In this document: positions 21,215 to 32,600 of the stretch, one piece after another | How positions within the stretch are numbered: the first letter of the stretch is position 1 | Layout: every line of letters starts with the position of its first letter | Assembly (NCBI GenBank): GCA_003439945.1 | Contig: QVRM01002386.1 | Coordinates: forward strand, 18,104 to 82,103 | Direction: 5' to 3' | Source of the DNA: Dermanyssus gallinae | Lineage: Eukaryota > Arthropoda > Arachnida > Mesostigmata > Dermanyssidae | DNA length: 64,000 nt | The notes under the pieces: model-generated | Seen by the model: only the letters and a program-made list of their open reading frames with translations | Databases searched by the model: none | What the model was told of the DNA's origin: nothing | Translations under genes and position numbers: made by a program

Positions 21215-21895
21215 AATAAATTCGGTGGAGGACGACCATATGCTACTAGATATCATAGCCTGAAAAAAAAGGAAGGGCACTCTAGGTAGTCAATAATCTC
21301 ACTTACCTAGGAGTCATCCTAAGCCTCAGGCTCTCCTTCAGTATACATATTGACGGGATGCGTGCAAAGGCTGCGGCCGCAATTCTCTTCCTAGGCAACC
21401 TATGTGGCGTCAACCTTAAAATATTCTTTAACTGCGTTAAAATCAAGCTATACGCCCGACCCTGTCATACTATCGATGACATCACACTTGACAGTGAGTG
21501 ATTTGAAATCCCAAAATACGTTAAAAGCTTGTTTTTCCCAACCTAGACTAGGATTACCAAAAAACACGCCTCATAAAAGGCCTGACACTTAACAAGGCTC
21601 TTTTTAGCACAGAGACATAAGACTCCTTCAAAGCATTCAGAGATACAAAAATCGTGAAGTCCGCGATGGGAAACTATACGAAAGGCCCAGCTTTTTCTCT
21701 ATAAAAAAAAAGAGGTTGGCAAAAAAGCGCCCAATTGTGTACCGAAAGACGTGACACGGACATCACTATTGTATGAAACCAAACCAATTCAACAGTGAAG
21801 AATGCATATGTATTTTCTGTGGAAAATGCGATATTGAACGCTACCACATAATTGTCTGTGCGGAGTCTGTTGGAATCTCCCTAACATCCAAAGCT
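21215..21895 (+). pseudogene. Decayed second copy of the CCHC-tailed RT family
   Basis: Plus-strand reading gives KFGGGRPYATRYHSL, then VNNLTYLGVILSLRLSF, HIDGMRAKAAAAILFLGNL and, near 21800-21875, CICIFCGKCDIERYHIIVC. These align in order with FSHGGSYANADHRV, VNHFSYLGVTLTPRLTF, HIEELRAKAMAAIVLLGDI and CVCKFCGECNICRYHVLTC of the copy at 19649-20797. Several stops and frame changes interrupt it. Only the part downstream of RT motif C is present. Confidence 0.82.
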
Positions 21896-22798
21896 GATTA
21901 TGCACTGTCAGACTGCACTGTTATGTTGTGATTGTAACGAACAATTTTATGGTGAACAATATATAAATATATATGAAAATTTTTTTAATAAACTGGATCT
22001 CACTGTTTAAACATCTCACTGTTAAGGCCGGGACTCTCCCCTCCAACAAAAGGCTAAGCAAGTCAAAACTCTCAAGTATGCTACTGTCGCGGGCAACTCC
22101 GGCTTGTACCCTTTTGCGTTTGGGACCCTAGCGGCCAGCAGCAGAAAAGGCCTTTCTGATACAACAAAGTCTCTTCAACGACCTCTGGCGTGGCAGCACA
22201 GCAGGGGTTTTGGAGGCAGTGTGCGATTTGGCCGATTTGGTCATCCAGGTCTGTATGCATTGCAGGTCCAAGCGGTCAACAGATATCGGTAGCACGCGGG
22301 AATAGGAGACATTTTTTTTTTTTTATAGAGGACTAACTGGGAAATGAATAGGAGACATATGCGCACGCACAATGTAACCGTAGTAAAATCCTCAACGTTA
22401 TATTTCCATGAGACACATGCGAGTGACGTGTTTTAAATTTGTTCGCACTAGAACTGTGTAACCTTTAATAGGCCGCAACACTAGAGCAATCGAATACAAC
22501 AAAGCCGTTTGTTTAATGGGGTTAGTGTCAATATATCAAGGCGCACCGTTTAACCAAACCGCATACGTAAGTATTGCTACTTTTTAGTCTACTAAGCCTT
22601 TAAATCGGCAGTATGAGTAGAAGTGCTTTTCCTAGCGTAACTCCGCATTTACGTGTCCACTTGAGTCTAGGTGAAGACAAGTGCGTATCTTAATTGCGTA
22701 GCACACGTTCTATCGCCGTACAAATGCGTTTAAATAGAATATACTACTATAAGTGCATTCATATCCATTTTATTGTCCGGCGTGGCTTTATGAACCAA
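21896..22798. other. Intergenic DNA, nothing recognised
   Basis: No gene or repeat family identified. A run of T (22312-22324) is the only simple repeat of note. It ends at the target site of a SINE. Confidence 0.5.
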
Positions 22799-22815
22799 AC
22801 AACAACCGAATCTAA

Positions 22816-23013
22816 AGTTTCAGTGATGTTTTCGGGCTGACCCTCAGCCAAGATTTAACATCCACGGAACTGTTTTTCACATTGCTTCGTATTCGAACCC
22901 TTATAAATACAATTGTGCAACGGTGAGACTCGAACCCGCGCACCTGCTATGTGTCTCCTCCGGTTGCGAGGCGCAGACAGACTTAAGCCACTACCACGCC
23001 ACTACCGGGCTCG
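22816..23013 (-). mobile_element. SINE family A, copy 1, with 17-bp target duplication
   Basis: This is a tRNA-derived SINE read on the minus strand. It starts with GAGCCCGGTAG near 23010 and has an A-box-like TGGCGTGGTAG region. A B box reads on the minus strand as GGTTCGAGTCT (22926-22936), followed by the family body CCGTTGCACAATTGTATTTA and an end near GGGTCAGCCCGAAAAC. The 17-bp duplication ACAACAACCGAATCTAA at 22799-22815 and 23014-23030 is perfect and fixes the boundaries. Three further copies of the family are in the window. Confidence 0.88.
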
Positions 23014-23030
23014 ACAACAACCGAATCTAA

Positions 23031-24300
23031 GCAGCATTTAGCGCCAAATGCTGGCCTGAATAAGTAGTTGCTGCTGCTGCTGCTGGGCCTGCCGTTTCGA
23101 TGCTTCAACTCAATGAGCCTGTGGACTATACTGAACTGATCTATACTGAACTGATCCGGAATATTGGGAACGGGTCGGGCCCAGCGTGTCGTCGTCCTTG
23201 GATCTGCAGGCCGAATGCGCGTACGCAAAAACAACCAGTGCTTGCTTACGATGACAGCCGAATAAACAATTGTACTACTTCCTACGGTCTAGCGGCGCCG
23301 GCTGCCTGCAGAGCCTGTAACTGTGCCCTGTGAGAAACAAAACTGCAATTCCTTCAGCCAGCCTTCCTGCTGAAAGGACAGGCTGATCTGACAGTGGCTG
23401 AATAGGTCTATTAGGAATAGAAGGAAGAGGAGAAGAAGAAGTAGTAGTAACCCCCGCTGCGTGTGCAGCAGGAACTCCAACGTGACAATATGCACGTGAG
23501 CACGGGGGGCAAAGGCTGCTGCTGCGGCAGCTGCGGCTGCGGCAACAGCAGCAGAATCACGACGACAAGGAACAGAGCCCGGAGTAAGTGCCAGGGGTAA
23601 GAAGCGGCAACAATAGGAGAGTGGCTTAGTGCCGTTGATCGTGAGGATGAATGATGATTGTGACAGTATAACGGTTCCTTGTTGGGTTGGATTGGCAGCG
23701 CTTGCATAAACGAACAAATAAGGCATTGCTGTTGTTGTGTTTTTTGTTGTTGTTGTTGTTGTGTGTGTCGTTGTTGTTAGAGGTGGCGGTGTTTCGTTGT
23801 TTTTGTTGTTGGTGCTGTTGTGATGGTAGCAGTGTTGATTGTGGTGCTTGTTGCTATTCGAGTTATTTTGGTAGTAATAGGAGCGATAGTAAACATGTAG
23901 AAACAGAAGTAGAAAAACAAAGAAAGTAGGGGCAAAAACGGCGCCTCGAAGTCCGATGATGCACATAACATTTGCACGCCGTGCAGACGACTTTGACGCA
24001 TCTGCAGTAGTCAACGACCGAGATACAGCAAAGCGACTGAACACCGCAAAGGAAACAATGAAGGTATGCATGAAGCAAAGTACCAAACTAATTAGTTATC
24101 GTAAGGTACATGAAAGCAAGGGAAGCACGGCATTTAGCTACCTTAGCGTATGTACTGTTTGCGGTATTGCACGGGGTAAAGTAAGTGGCGTATTTATTAC
24201 TGCGTATTTTGGAGAGAGGGGGGGGGGGGTAACGTTAGTTAGGGTGCTAACGTCATTAGTCGGTTGTTGATGGATTTTAATCGCTGCTTTGTGAGCGGGC
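23031..24300. repeat. Simple-repeat island (CTG, GCC/GCT, TTG, poly-G)
   Basis: Tracts include CTG (23070-23085), GCTGCGGCAG-type repeats (23510-23555), long TTG/GTT runs (23725-23830) and a G run (about 24219-24228). A 265-codon minus-strand open frame (23289-24086) crosses this block, but its translation is poly-Thr, poly-Ala and poly-Leu with no family signature, so I do not call it a gene. Nothing else recognised. Confidence 0.6.
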
Positions 24301-24555
24301 GGTCCTATTCACAACCGATTTTCGGCAAAACTACACAGACTTATGCAATTTAATTCTAATCGCATTGCATTTTCGTCGCAAAATAATCGTATCGTTTCCA
24401 GAATGCTGCCGCGTTATAATTGCTAGGCATTCAGCAAGGTCTACTTAACTGTATTACCACAATGTAGGCAAATCATGATATGCTGCCGCATTTTTGCCGA
24501 CGCTATTCTGCAAGTGTACGTATTTATTTGGTTTTCCTTATACTTAAAATGTCTA

Positions 24556-25790
24556 GGATCCACATATCCCAAAATATTTGAATTTGTTGTGCATGAATGC
24601 GCAACAAACGCACTTAGTGCACTTAAAAGATCAAAACTTGTACTATTATATAAACAGGGACGCGAAGACAACATAAGTAACTTCAGACCAATCTCACTTC
24701 TGACCAATTTAGGCAAACTTATCGAAACGTTAATTGTAAAACGCATAAAACGACATCTTGACGATAATAAAATACTACATAGTAATCAGTTTGGGTTCAG
24801 AAAAGGCAAAAGCACACAGTCGGCGTTAATGGCTGTGCATGAAACACTAGCTCAAGAGATAAATAAGGTTAACAGGCCAGTAGGTGTGTTTTTTGATTTG
24901 TCTAAGGCTTTCGACAGCATTCCACATTGCCGCTTATTGCATAAAATGCAACGTATGGGAATCACTGCAAAGGCACTAACCGTAATAGAAACATATCTAA
25001 ATAACAGAAAACAGACATACTCGTTCAACAACGAGTCTTCGAAGTTACCTTGAGACCTTTTGTCGTCGCTCAAGGAAGTGTGATGGGTCCTCCTTTATAC
25101 ATTTTGTATTGCAACGTTTTTTTTCAAATAAAAGACTGATCTACTAAATACATGTACGTGGATGACATAGCACTTATCTATACACAACAATCACTTGAGA
25201 ATACGCAACACATAGAACGAAGCTAAAGTAAAATCGGGACGCGGATGAAACAAAACGGACTTGTGATAAATCAGCAAAACTAAGTTTATATAGTTCGAAC
25301 TCCGAAGTCGTCCGGCTATGGCACACATGAATTCTATACAACTACACAACCATCTCGATATAACCAGCTCTATGCAATGTCACTGCCCCTTAATCGAACG
25401 AACTGATACGATAAAATATTTGGGAATGGTGATTTCGAGCAACCTATCTTCGCAACTACTTGTCAATTATATTGCCAAGAAAATGAGGAAGGGCGTGGCA
25501 ATATCAAGCCAGATAAAAAAACTCAGCGACAGTAGCACTAAAACTCGAAGTATATCGTGCACTTCTGGAGAGTTACTATTGATATGGACTAACGCTATAC
25601 GGTGGTTATTATCTGACAACAGTACAACCATTAATCGTCTTGCAGAAGAAAGCCATAAGATTGGTCTGCGGTGCTGAACGCAGCGTTAATGCAGCGACAC
25701 TTATGGACAGTTCAAAGGTTTTGCCTTTTCGACATCAGTACGCAGAATCAGTTCTAATCAGCTATTAACCACCATTTCAATAACACAAAA
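24556..25790 (+). pseudogene. Decayed CR1/Jockey-like reverse transcriptase
   Basis: The first open part (to 25053) reads ISNFRPISLLTNLGKLIE, NQFGFRKGKSTQSALMAV and GVFFDLSKAFDSIPH (motif A), with YLNNRKQTYSFNN. A frame change follows, then VAQGSVMGPPLYILY (motif B), a stop, and MYVDDIALIYTQQ (motif C). After another break come IKYLGMVISSNLSSQ (25410-25450) and, at 25640-25730, LQKKAIRLVCGAERS with VLPFRHQYAESVLI, typical of the region after the RT. All RT motifs are present but at least three frame breaks make it non-functional. No endonuclease is seen upstream, so the copy is probably 5'-truncated. Confidence 0.88.
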
Positions 25791-26155
25791 TGTATGACAC
25801 TCAAAAACTACGCATTACGCACAAACACATCATCACAAGAAATGCAAACACAGACAACATGTAACCACCGTAACGAGTTTCCACATGAACGCCCACACAC
25901 ATTTCAGCAGCCATGAGACAGCACAACTACACGTATGCAGACACACGTGTGCAGATGTATATATATATATATATATATATGTGTACATGGTGCCATAGTC
26001 ATACGTGTCGAAGACGTGACATGTGGGAGACAGCGACGTGAGCCTACACATTGCGTCACTTGGCGGCCTTTTTTTTTAGATTTCCCGTAAGGCAATTGCC
26101 CGTGTACGGATTCTTCATGTCATGGCTAAGTCTACTCCACTCCGGCATCTACCTT
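25791..26155. other. Spacer with short (TA)n
   Basis: Contains a (TA)n run at about 25958-25981. No gene recognised. Confidence 0.5.
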
Positions 26156-26159
26156 GTCT

Positions 26160-26272
26160 AAATTGGAAACCATGCAAACCAATTTAAGAGTGGCCGGTCT
26201 GGGTCTCGAACCCAGTCCTCCCGAATGCAAGGCAAAGGCTCTGCCACTAAGCCACCTTGCTCGGTAAAGAGT
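26160..26272 (-). mobile_element. SINE family B, copy 1
   Basis: The minus strand shows a tRNA-like head with an A box TGGCTTAGTGG (26244-26254) and a B box GGTTCGAGACC (26202-26212) at normal tRNA spacing. The tail CAGACCGGCCACTCTTAAAT then leads into a short ATGGTTTCC-like end. Another copy at 28217-28325 matches through head and tail. The repeated non-tRNA tail and the lack of a good cloverleaf favour a SINE over a tRNA gene. No clear target duplication found. Confidence 0.78.
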
Positions 26273-27118
26273 TTAAGCGCTTTAAGCGTACTGTCCATGG
26301 CCGAGGCGGGTGGCCATATCTGATTATCCACGAAGACCATGAAATACAATTTCAAGCGACCACTAATATTATATATTTCGACCAGATCTCTGAACACTCA
26401 GGCAAAATATTATTTACTGGCTATTATTATTACTATTATTATCATTATTATTTTTTAACTAATATTATTTTTCAAACATAAATATATATGTAGGTAACAC
26501 GGTGCTAAGAAGATGAAAAGAAAAATAAATCATATGTATTGGATGTTCCAGTGCTGCGTACACGGGCTTTTAGCCTGACGAACTACACGACTATAATGTT
26601 GTAATACACATAAGATACTGTAAATACAACGCACTTGAAAAAAAATTGATATCTTAGTTAACAGAATGATTGCCAATGTATCTGTTTTATGTGTTATCTT
26701 TTTTTTCTTTCGCAGAAACCTACACAAAGACATTAGACCAAGAGACATATCATCAGTGGCAGCACGGTACGTCGTAAAAGTGCATGCCTTAATTTTGCTA
26801 AAATATGGCATACAGTTATTTTAAGTGCTGCATATATATTTGTGACGATTGTAATAAAAATTCAGTTAGTAGAATTAAACTCAAAGCCAAAGTCACTACT
26901 CGTCTAATGGCAAGCGGTAAGAACAAGAAACACTAATAACTTTTTTAAACACTTGAAAAGAGCTGAGGATAGTCCAGTTACAACTTATAGAAAGTTGCCT
27001 ACAGATAATTACGCGTAGGTTTTAAGTATAGAAATAAACGCTGTGATAGTTCTTCTTCCGCTCCTTTTCTAAGCAAGCAAGATGCTTTTAGTCACACATG
27101 TTCGTGTTTGTTGTTACT
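26273..27118. other. AT-rich intergenic DNA, nothing recognised
   Basis: Contains a TAT/TAC/CAT-type run (26420-26450). No gene or further repeat family recognised. Confidence 0.5.
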
Positions 27119-27130
27119 CATGTGTTTGTC

Positions 27131-27309
27131 GAGCCCGGTGGTGGCGTGGTGGGTGCATTCGAGTGCGCCTCGCGACCGGTGAAGGCACATAATTGCATGG
27201 GTCCAATCCCAACCGTTGCACATTTGTATTTATGGGGTCCGTCTTACGGAACAATGCGAAAGTATGGACGCCAAATGTTGCTGAGGGTCAGTCCCCGCAA
27301 AAAAAATAT
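27131..27309 (+). mobile_element. SINE family A, copy 2
   Basis: The plus strand reads GAGCCCGGTGGTGGCGTGGTG (A-box region), a mutated B box GGGTCCAATCCC, CCGTTGCACATTTGTATTTA, and ends near GCTGAGGGTCAGTCCCCGCA followed by an A run. A near-identical 12-mer flanks it (TCATGTGTTTGT at 27119-27130, TCATATGTTTGT at 27310-27321), a plausible target duplication with one difference. It is the most diverged of the four copies in the B box. Confidence 0.8.
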
Positions 27310-27321
27310 TCATATGTTTGT

Positions 27322-28210
27322 TTTTATACAAACATTTTTTTTATATATACACTTGTCATATCACATTCGCTAAACTTTTATCGAGAGAGGGAGTAGAAAA
27401 GAGCACTCTTCATATCAAAACCCGGAAACGCCCAACTTGTGCCCGTTAGTCTGTGTGCTTAGATAGACACTTAAGGCCTTTAAGAACCGCCGCGATTGGA
27501 CATTGCTTATTATCGGAAACCGATCAAGTATGCCGCATTTGTGTGTCGTCTCACAGATAACCTGAATCGGGAAGAGTAGCTCTGTGTAACGAGTTACACT
27601 CACCTCAACTCATCAATCCTTCTCTCTGCTCTTCCCTTCGAGTTGCAATATAAGAAAAACATGACGCAAATGTTAGGCTATAGGAGTTTACTATTGATGA
27701 TGTTGTTCAAAATCATTGTTATCGGCATTTGTACCGCCGATATTGTTTCATCGTCAGTACGCGGAGTTTCATTATTTCGCGCGCAAGATATGAAGCCGTG
27801 TGATAAACCAAATCATAATCTGTATTTGCAGTTGAGACGCGTTTTGTAAACGCCATTTTGACGCATTTCATACACGATCTGCGATGGAAAGTGCTTTTTT
27901 GCGCTCTTAGACGCTCGCAAGTGGCTAAAATGCCTGTGGTGCAGTAACGCCTAAATTCACCCTATCATCATTGCGTTTTCTTAACTGAAATTATCTAGGC
28001 TTTCTCCAGGAAAAGTATGTAGCAGCAGAGCGTGTTCAACAGGAACAATCAGCAAGGCCGGAGCTTGAACTTGCGATTGACAATCTGTTTATTATCAACA
28101 AGGTTGCCATGGCAACGCCCGTTTCAAGCAGGTGCGTTTTCTGCCTAGGCAATCATTGCTACAAAAAAAAAATTCTAAAACACATGAAATATTGTGCCCT
28201 TTGTTATACA
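27322..28210. other. Intergenic DNA, nothing recognised
   Basis: No family recognised. A 68-codon open frame (27643-27849) starts with a hydrophobic, signal-like segment but has no support as an exon. Confidence 0.45.
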
Positions 28211-28216
28211 GCCAAA

Positions 28217-28325
28217 TGACCGACCAAAATGGCTTAGTGACAAAGCCTTCGCCTTGCGTTTGGAAGGCCTGGGTTCGAGACCCAGACCGGCCACTCTTTA
28301 ATTCGATTCCATGGTTCCCATGTAT
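28217..28325 (+). mobile_element. SINE family B, copy 2
   Basis: The plus strand has an A box TGGCTTAGTGA (28230-28240) and a B box GGTTCGAGACC (28272-28282), then CAGACCGGCCACTCTTTAAT and CCATGGTTCCCATG. It matches copy 1 (26160-26272, opposite strand) over about 100 bp, including the non-tRNA tail. No definite target duplication. Confidence 0.78.
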
Positions 28326-29880
28326 GTATAAAACGATTTTAACTAGTCTATACCGGCTAGTGTTTGAGTAGCGACATCACGTCCTGAATCGCCATCTGCT
28401 TATACACGTGATTGATACTTGCGCTCACAGCCCACGGTCCCGAGCCAATGGTACGCTACACCGAAGGCGGTAGTCACGTGTATTTGTCGAAACGAACATG
28501 TTTGCTTGCCGTATGGTTAGGTGGACAAGGCACAGTCTGGACGTACCAAATGCAGCTAATGTCCCCGTAGGACTGGCACAATGCTAAGCGACGTCGCCAT
28601 TGTATCAATCACACAACCTTTTAGGCAAAACGCGCTAAAATTGATAAACTTTTTAGTTCAGGTGTGTTTTTTGATATCAAACAATATAAGTTCCTGCCGT
28701 TGCTAAATTCATATGTAAGGGTAAACAAGCATAAATTCGCGATTTGCCCGTCATTACTTCTCAATGGTAGACAGCAGCTCTATGCGTGTACATGGTGCAA
28801 TACATATCAATGAAGATCTGCTTCCTAACGAGAAATCAACGCAACAATTCAATAAAAGGTGGTTAAACCCAGATCTCAAACAAACTATTACCATATGTAA
28901 ATGCTGGTACTGGCAAATGTGTATCTAACAATGATAACGTTCACTGGGGTCTCGACAATACCAAAAATAACAGCGTGCAACAAGTCCAGCACGCAATCAG
29001 CTTTCAATGTCCCACACGTTTAAACTTAAAAAAGTTAATCAACTATTGCTCTGAGCCTGGAGCCTGGCACAAAGACTGCTTTAAAGGCATAATAAGATAG
29101 CAAATAGACGTACCCTTGCTTTGCAATTTCGTGTCTCTTTGGAAGCAGTGTGCGCGGAAACTTGCTATTCTGGCAAAGCGGTAACTGTCTCGCCCGCTTT
29201 CATTAGCTTACGAACCACATTCTTGACGTTGCGCGTCCTGGGGATTAGAGGGATAATGGCGAAGTTCTTGGACACGTTTCTTTCATTGGCTCCTAACGAC
29301 AGAACGCACCGAGATTTGCTCTGGTTTCATGTGGGCGGTATCTTGTTAGTTCTCGGGCTCTCAATTTCTCGTTAAATAACGATTTTTTTAGTACTATCCG
29401 TGCGCTTCACCTGGGCAAGGAGGTCGGAGCACATATGTCTCTTTCTGGCTGATTCACTTATCTATGCGAATTGAATGTTCTTGCCTTATATATAGGTCAG
29501 CTAGTGAGGTAAATAATGTTAACATAGAAATCAATAAAACATGTATTTCGTATTTTTGGCATAGTCTTCTCGGAGCTTCTTACACCTAAACTTATATATA
29601 TATATATATATTTGTCGACCCCGTATGGGGCAGTAGAGGTTCTGGTCATCGTCGTTTATTCGTAGTATGAGCTTTTGTACGAATAGCGATTTGTGACCTG
29701 CGTGGACCACTGAGATAGTGCTTTCTGACGTGGCCTTCCTCTCGCGCAGGGCTCGTCATACCTAGCAGGCCAAATAAATTCTGCGTTATATACGACTTTA
29801 GTATTAGTAACGATGAAAATTGTGAACGAATCCCCTTTGAAGAGCCTCAAGCTGCGCAAAGATTCCGTCATAAAAATAAG
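28326..29880. other. Intergenic DNA, nothing recognised
   Basis: About 1.5 kb with short unmatched open frames and a small (TA)n at about 29592-29611. No known repeat family. Confidence 0.5.
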
Positions 29881-31660
29881 GCCGTGCAAGTTAATACACT
29901 GCTTGTAGGATTATTCAAAATGCTAGTAGTAGTAGTAGTAGTACTAATTGCCGAATTCCAAATGATGACATATTTGTGTTCAGGCCGAGACCAGGCGTTA
30001 GGTGACAGATGTTCTGATCGTCGTCGACGCTTTGCGATTTTTTTAGTACTAGTAGTAGTAATCCAAATAATAGCCGAATTCCAAATGATGACATCAGCAA
30101 CGACAACAGCCGCTGCGACGACGAGAGTATCAGCCTTTGTTGCGTAACTGTCAGACGCAGCATTGTCTTGTGACTGTAAGTAGGGTTTGGCTGCCCGGTA
30201 GTAAAGCACGCCCCAGGGCGGTCGACCTCAGCAGAGATGGACGGTCAGGACACGTTTCTGTGTGCGCGTTTACTGTTTACCAAAGCAGCATCATTGTATG
30301 ATGCGTGGCTAACCTGTACATTGACGTGATGACGCAACAATTGCAAAACGACGACGACGAAGATCAGAACACCTGTTACCCAACGCCTAGTCTCGGCCTG
30401 AACACAAAGATGTCTTTATTTAGGAAACGCTTCGTAGGCATAGGTACGACTACTTTGAATACGAGAATGATACGTGACCGCCTGACAGCGAGGTGAGGAG
30501 GATGAGTCGATTGACCGGCGTCTGCCGAACCGGTAGTACGGCGACTACGACGACATCGAACCTGCTGGGCTTCTTAAAAGGCCGCGGGCATCGCACCCCC
30601 CCCCCCCAACAAGCTCCTACACCCTCGCTTCCATATAACCTTGCTTCCATATAACATCGCCTCCATATAACCTCGTTTACATATCCCCTCGTGCCTATAC
30701 ACCCTCGTTTCCATATCCCCTCCTTTCCATATGCCCCTCCTTCCCATGTGCCCCTCGTTCCTATGTCTTCCCTCGTTTCCATATCCCCTCCTTTCCATAT
30801 ACCTTTGCAGCCATGTCCCTTCTTTCCCGCATTCCCGTTCCCTGCCATATTTTCTTACCCGATTCGTCCTTTTGCCCCATAAGCCCGCCAACGAAACAAC
30901 GCGCACTGGTCTATCTGGCCGCTCGAGTAACTGCCGAGGTATCAAAATCCGCCGTAACGAGGATCATTTATTTTATTTTAATGGAGCTGGCTCTACTCTA
31001 TCTGGTCACCAGCAGCAGCAGTGGCAGCAGCGGCGGCGGTGGCAGCAGCAGCAGCAGTAGTAATGCCAGCACGACGCTGCTCTTAAAGTAATAGGCACTT
31101 TGGTTCTGATCGGCCTGAATTGGCCTGCCCTATCCTACGAAAGCCTTACAGCAGCAGAAGCTGTGGCGGTAGCAGCAGATGGCAGCCGGACTATATCCAT
31201 TTACGTTCGTCAATGCGAAACCCGACCGATCAGGCGACTGCTGCTTGAATCCGCCGCTCCGAGGTTAGCTCTGGCAATGGCGGTTGGACCGCTACGATGG
31301 CGGCAGCAGGAGTCGTGCCAAGTACGACGCCTTCAGATTGAGGACGCATGGTGGGGCCTCAGACTCAGACAGGGCCAGATGGCGCTGCTGCCCCCACGCG
31401 TGTCTGACTATTAGTGAGGTCAGATAGATAGACAGACAGACAGATAGATAGATAGTTACACATCTAACAGTACGAGTCATCTAGCTAGATTGTAACGGTC
31501 GAGTGAGGAGCATCATTAACGGACGCGTTGTCATTATGCCTGCTCTATACGGCACTATTACTACTATTTTTGCAACTCTCGCAATCACTACAGCTACTAC
31601 TAGTAGCAGTAATAATGACTACTACTAATAGTATTAGCACTATTACTACACTATGTTCTA
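29881..31660. repeat. Simple-repeat island (TAG, CAG, GATA/GACA, CTA, poly-C)
   Basis: Contents include TAG runs (29924-29943 and 30045-30060), a C run (30596-30607), a 16-bp minisatellite (listed separately), CAG/CGG repeats (31010-31060), interleaved GATA and GACA tetranucleotides (31421-31456) and CTA/TAC runs (31550-31640). All open frames here are low-complexity. No conserved peptide seen. Confidence 0.6.
30617..30810. repeat. 16-bp minisatellite, about 12 units
   Basis: Units resemble CCTCGTTTCCATATCC and are repeated head to tail with point differences and occasional one- to three-base length changes. The minus strand is open in two frames over the array (Gly/Glu/Met-rich) because the unit lacks stop codons, which explains the long accidental frames there. 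Confidence 0.82.
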
Positions 31661-31879
31661 ATACTTACACTAGTACTGCCATGCTGTGTGGCTACGTGGC
31701 TAATCGCTACACTGCTACCATCTTTCCATCAGGCCGACAATTAGCCCACGCACGTTACGTAGAATTGTCGAAACGTCAAACTACCCTCCCTACCCGCGCC
31801 TGCCCCGACCAGGAACTGTCTATTCAATTGCTGTCATAGGTGTACTCATGGCTTGCTTCAGCTACTCCTGCTTGGAGGC

Positions 31880-32600
31880 TTAGAGGGCGCGCATAGAGCG
31901 GCCGTTATTTGCTATGTACTTGGCCGTAAATCCGTGTTTAAAAGGATCATTGCTTAGCACTGAGACAGAGATTCCTTCATTGCCTTGCATATGCTGCGTA
32001 GCACCATCCCCAAACGTGTTTGGTGTTGTTATTCTTAAAAGCGTCGCGGGTAGCGCTGCTCCACTGATGCAGGACACCAAAATCGTATGTTGTGGGTTTT
32101 CTTTGTCTTTATCTTCGGGCTCATCGCCTATTTCTGATCAGATAAGTCTACAAACATCCCTGATGCATCATGGCCTGGCTGGTTTAAAGGCTTGGTTTTC
32201 CTCTGGACCGAGCAAATCTTTAATGTTTGACCTAACTTTGCGTCACCTGACGCCTTTTTGTGTGTAGGGTCTTCCCATAACACTGTTTTGCTTTTTGGTC
32301 CACGGAACGTTCCGGCAAATAGAAGGGCCGCTGCTGTGCTCACCGCCCAGCACTCCATAATCACCCTGAGGGCTCTAACCCAACCAAAGGAATACTCCAA
32401 AGTACCTCAGACACTTTGTTTAAGGAATACCCAGGAACTTTACCGGGTTAACAATATTGATCCCTTTGCTACAGAGGCACAGGCAAATAACGGGATCATT
32501 TATTCAGCCCATCAGAAAAACTGCCTTGTTTTTAGCGAGGGTTAAGGCCAGCCCCGCTTTCCGCAACCAGCTGCTGCCATAAGGGCTGTTGGGGAAACCC
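31880..32600 (-). pseudogene. Decayed R1-like reverse transcriptase C-terminal region
   Basis: On the minus strand, from about 32560, frames give LRKAGLALTLAKNKAVFLMG (primer-grip-like), then CLRYFGVFL (the LKYLGV motif). At 32380-32300, RALRVIMECWAVSTAAALLFAG matches the ALRVISAYRTVSTAAALVIAG segment characteristic of R1/Jockey-group proteins after the RT. A further open part, 32080-31880, follows but I do not recognise it. Frames shift at least twice. The overlapping plus-strand frames (31914-32267 and 32258-32545) are antisense shadows. Confidence 0.65.

Noticed and set aside
23289..24086. 265-codon minus-strand open frame
   Set aside because: Its translation is dominated by poly-Thr, poly-Ala and poly-Leu from triplet repeats. 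It changes composition abruptly and has no family motif.
28217..28325. Possible tRNA gene
   Set aside because: A and B boxes are present, but the acceptor ends do not pair convincingly and the same unit with a non-tRNA tail recurs at 26160-26272. It was called a SINE.
30450..30945. Gly/Glu-rich open frames of 123-132 codons
   Set aside because: They arise from the 16-bp minisatellite, which has no stop codon on that strand.
31914..32545. Plus-strand open frames of 117 and 95 codons
   Set aside because: The minus strand holds R1-like RT remnants (ALRVI...VSTAAALLFAG), so these are antisense shadows.
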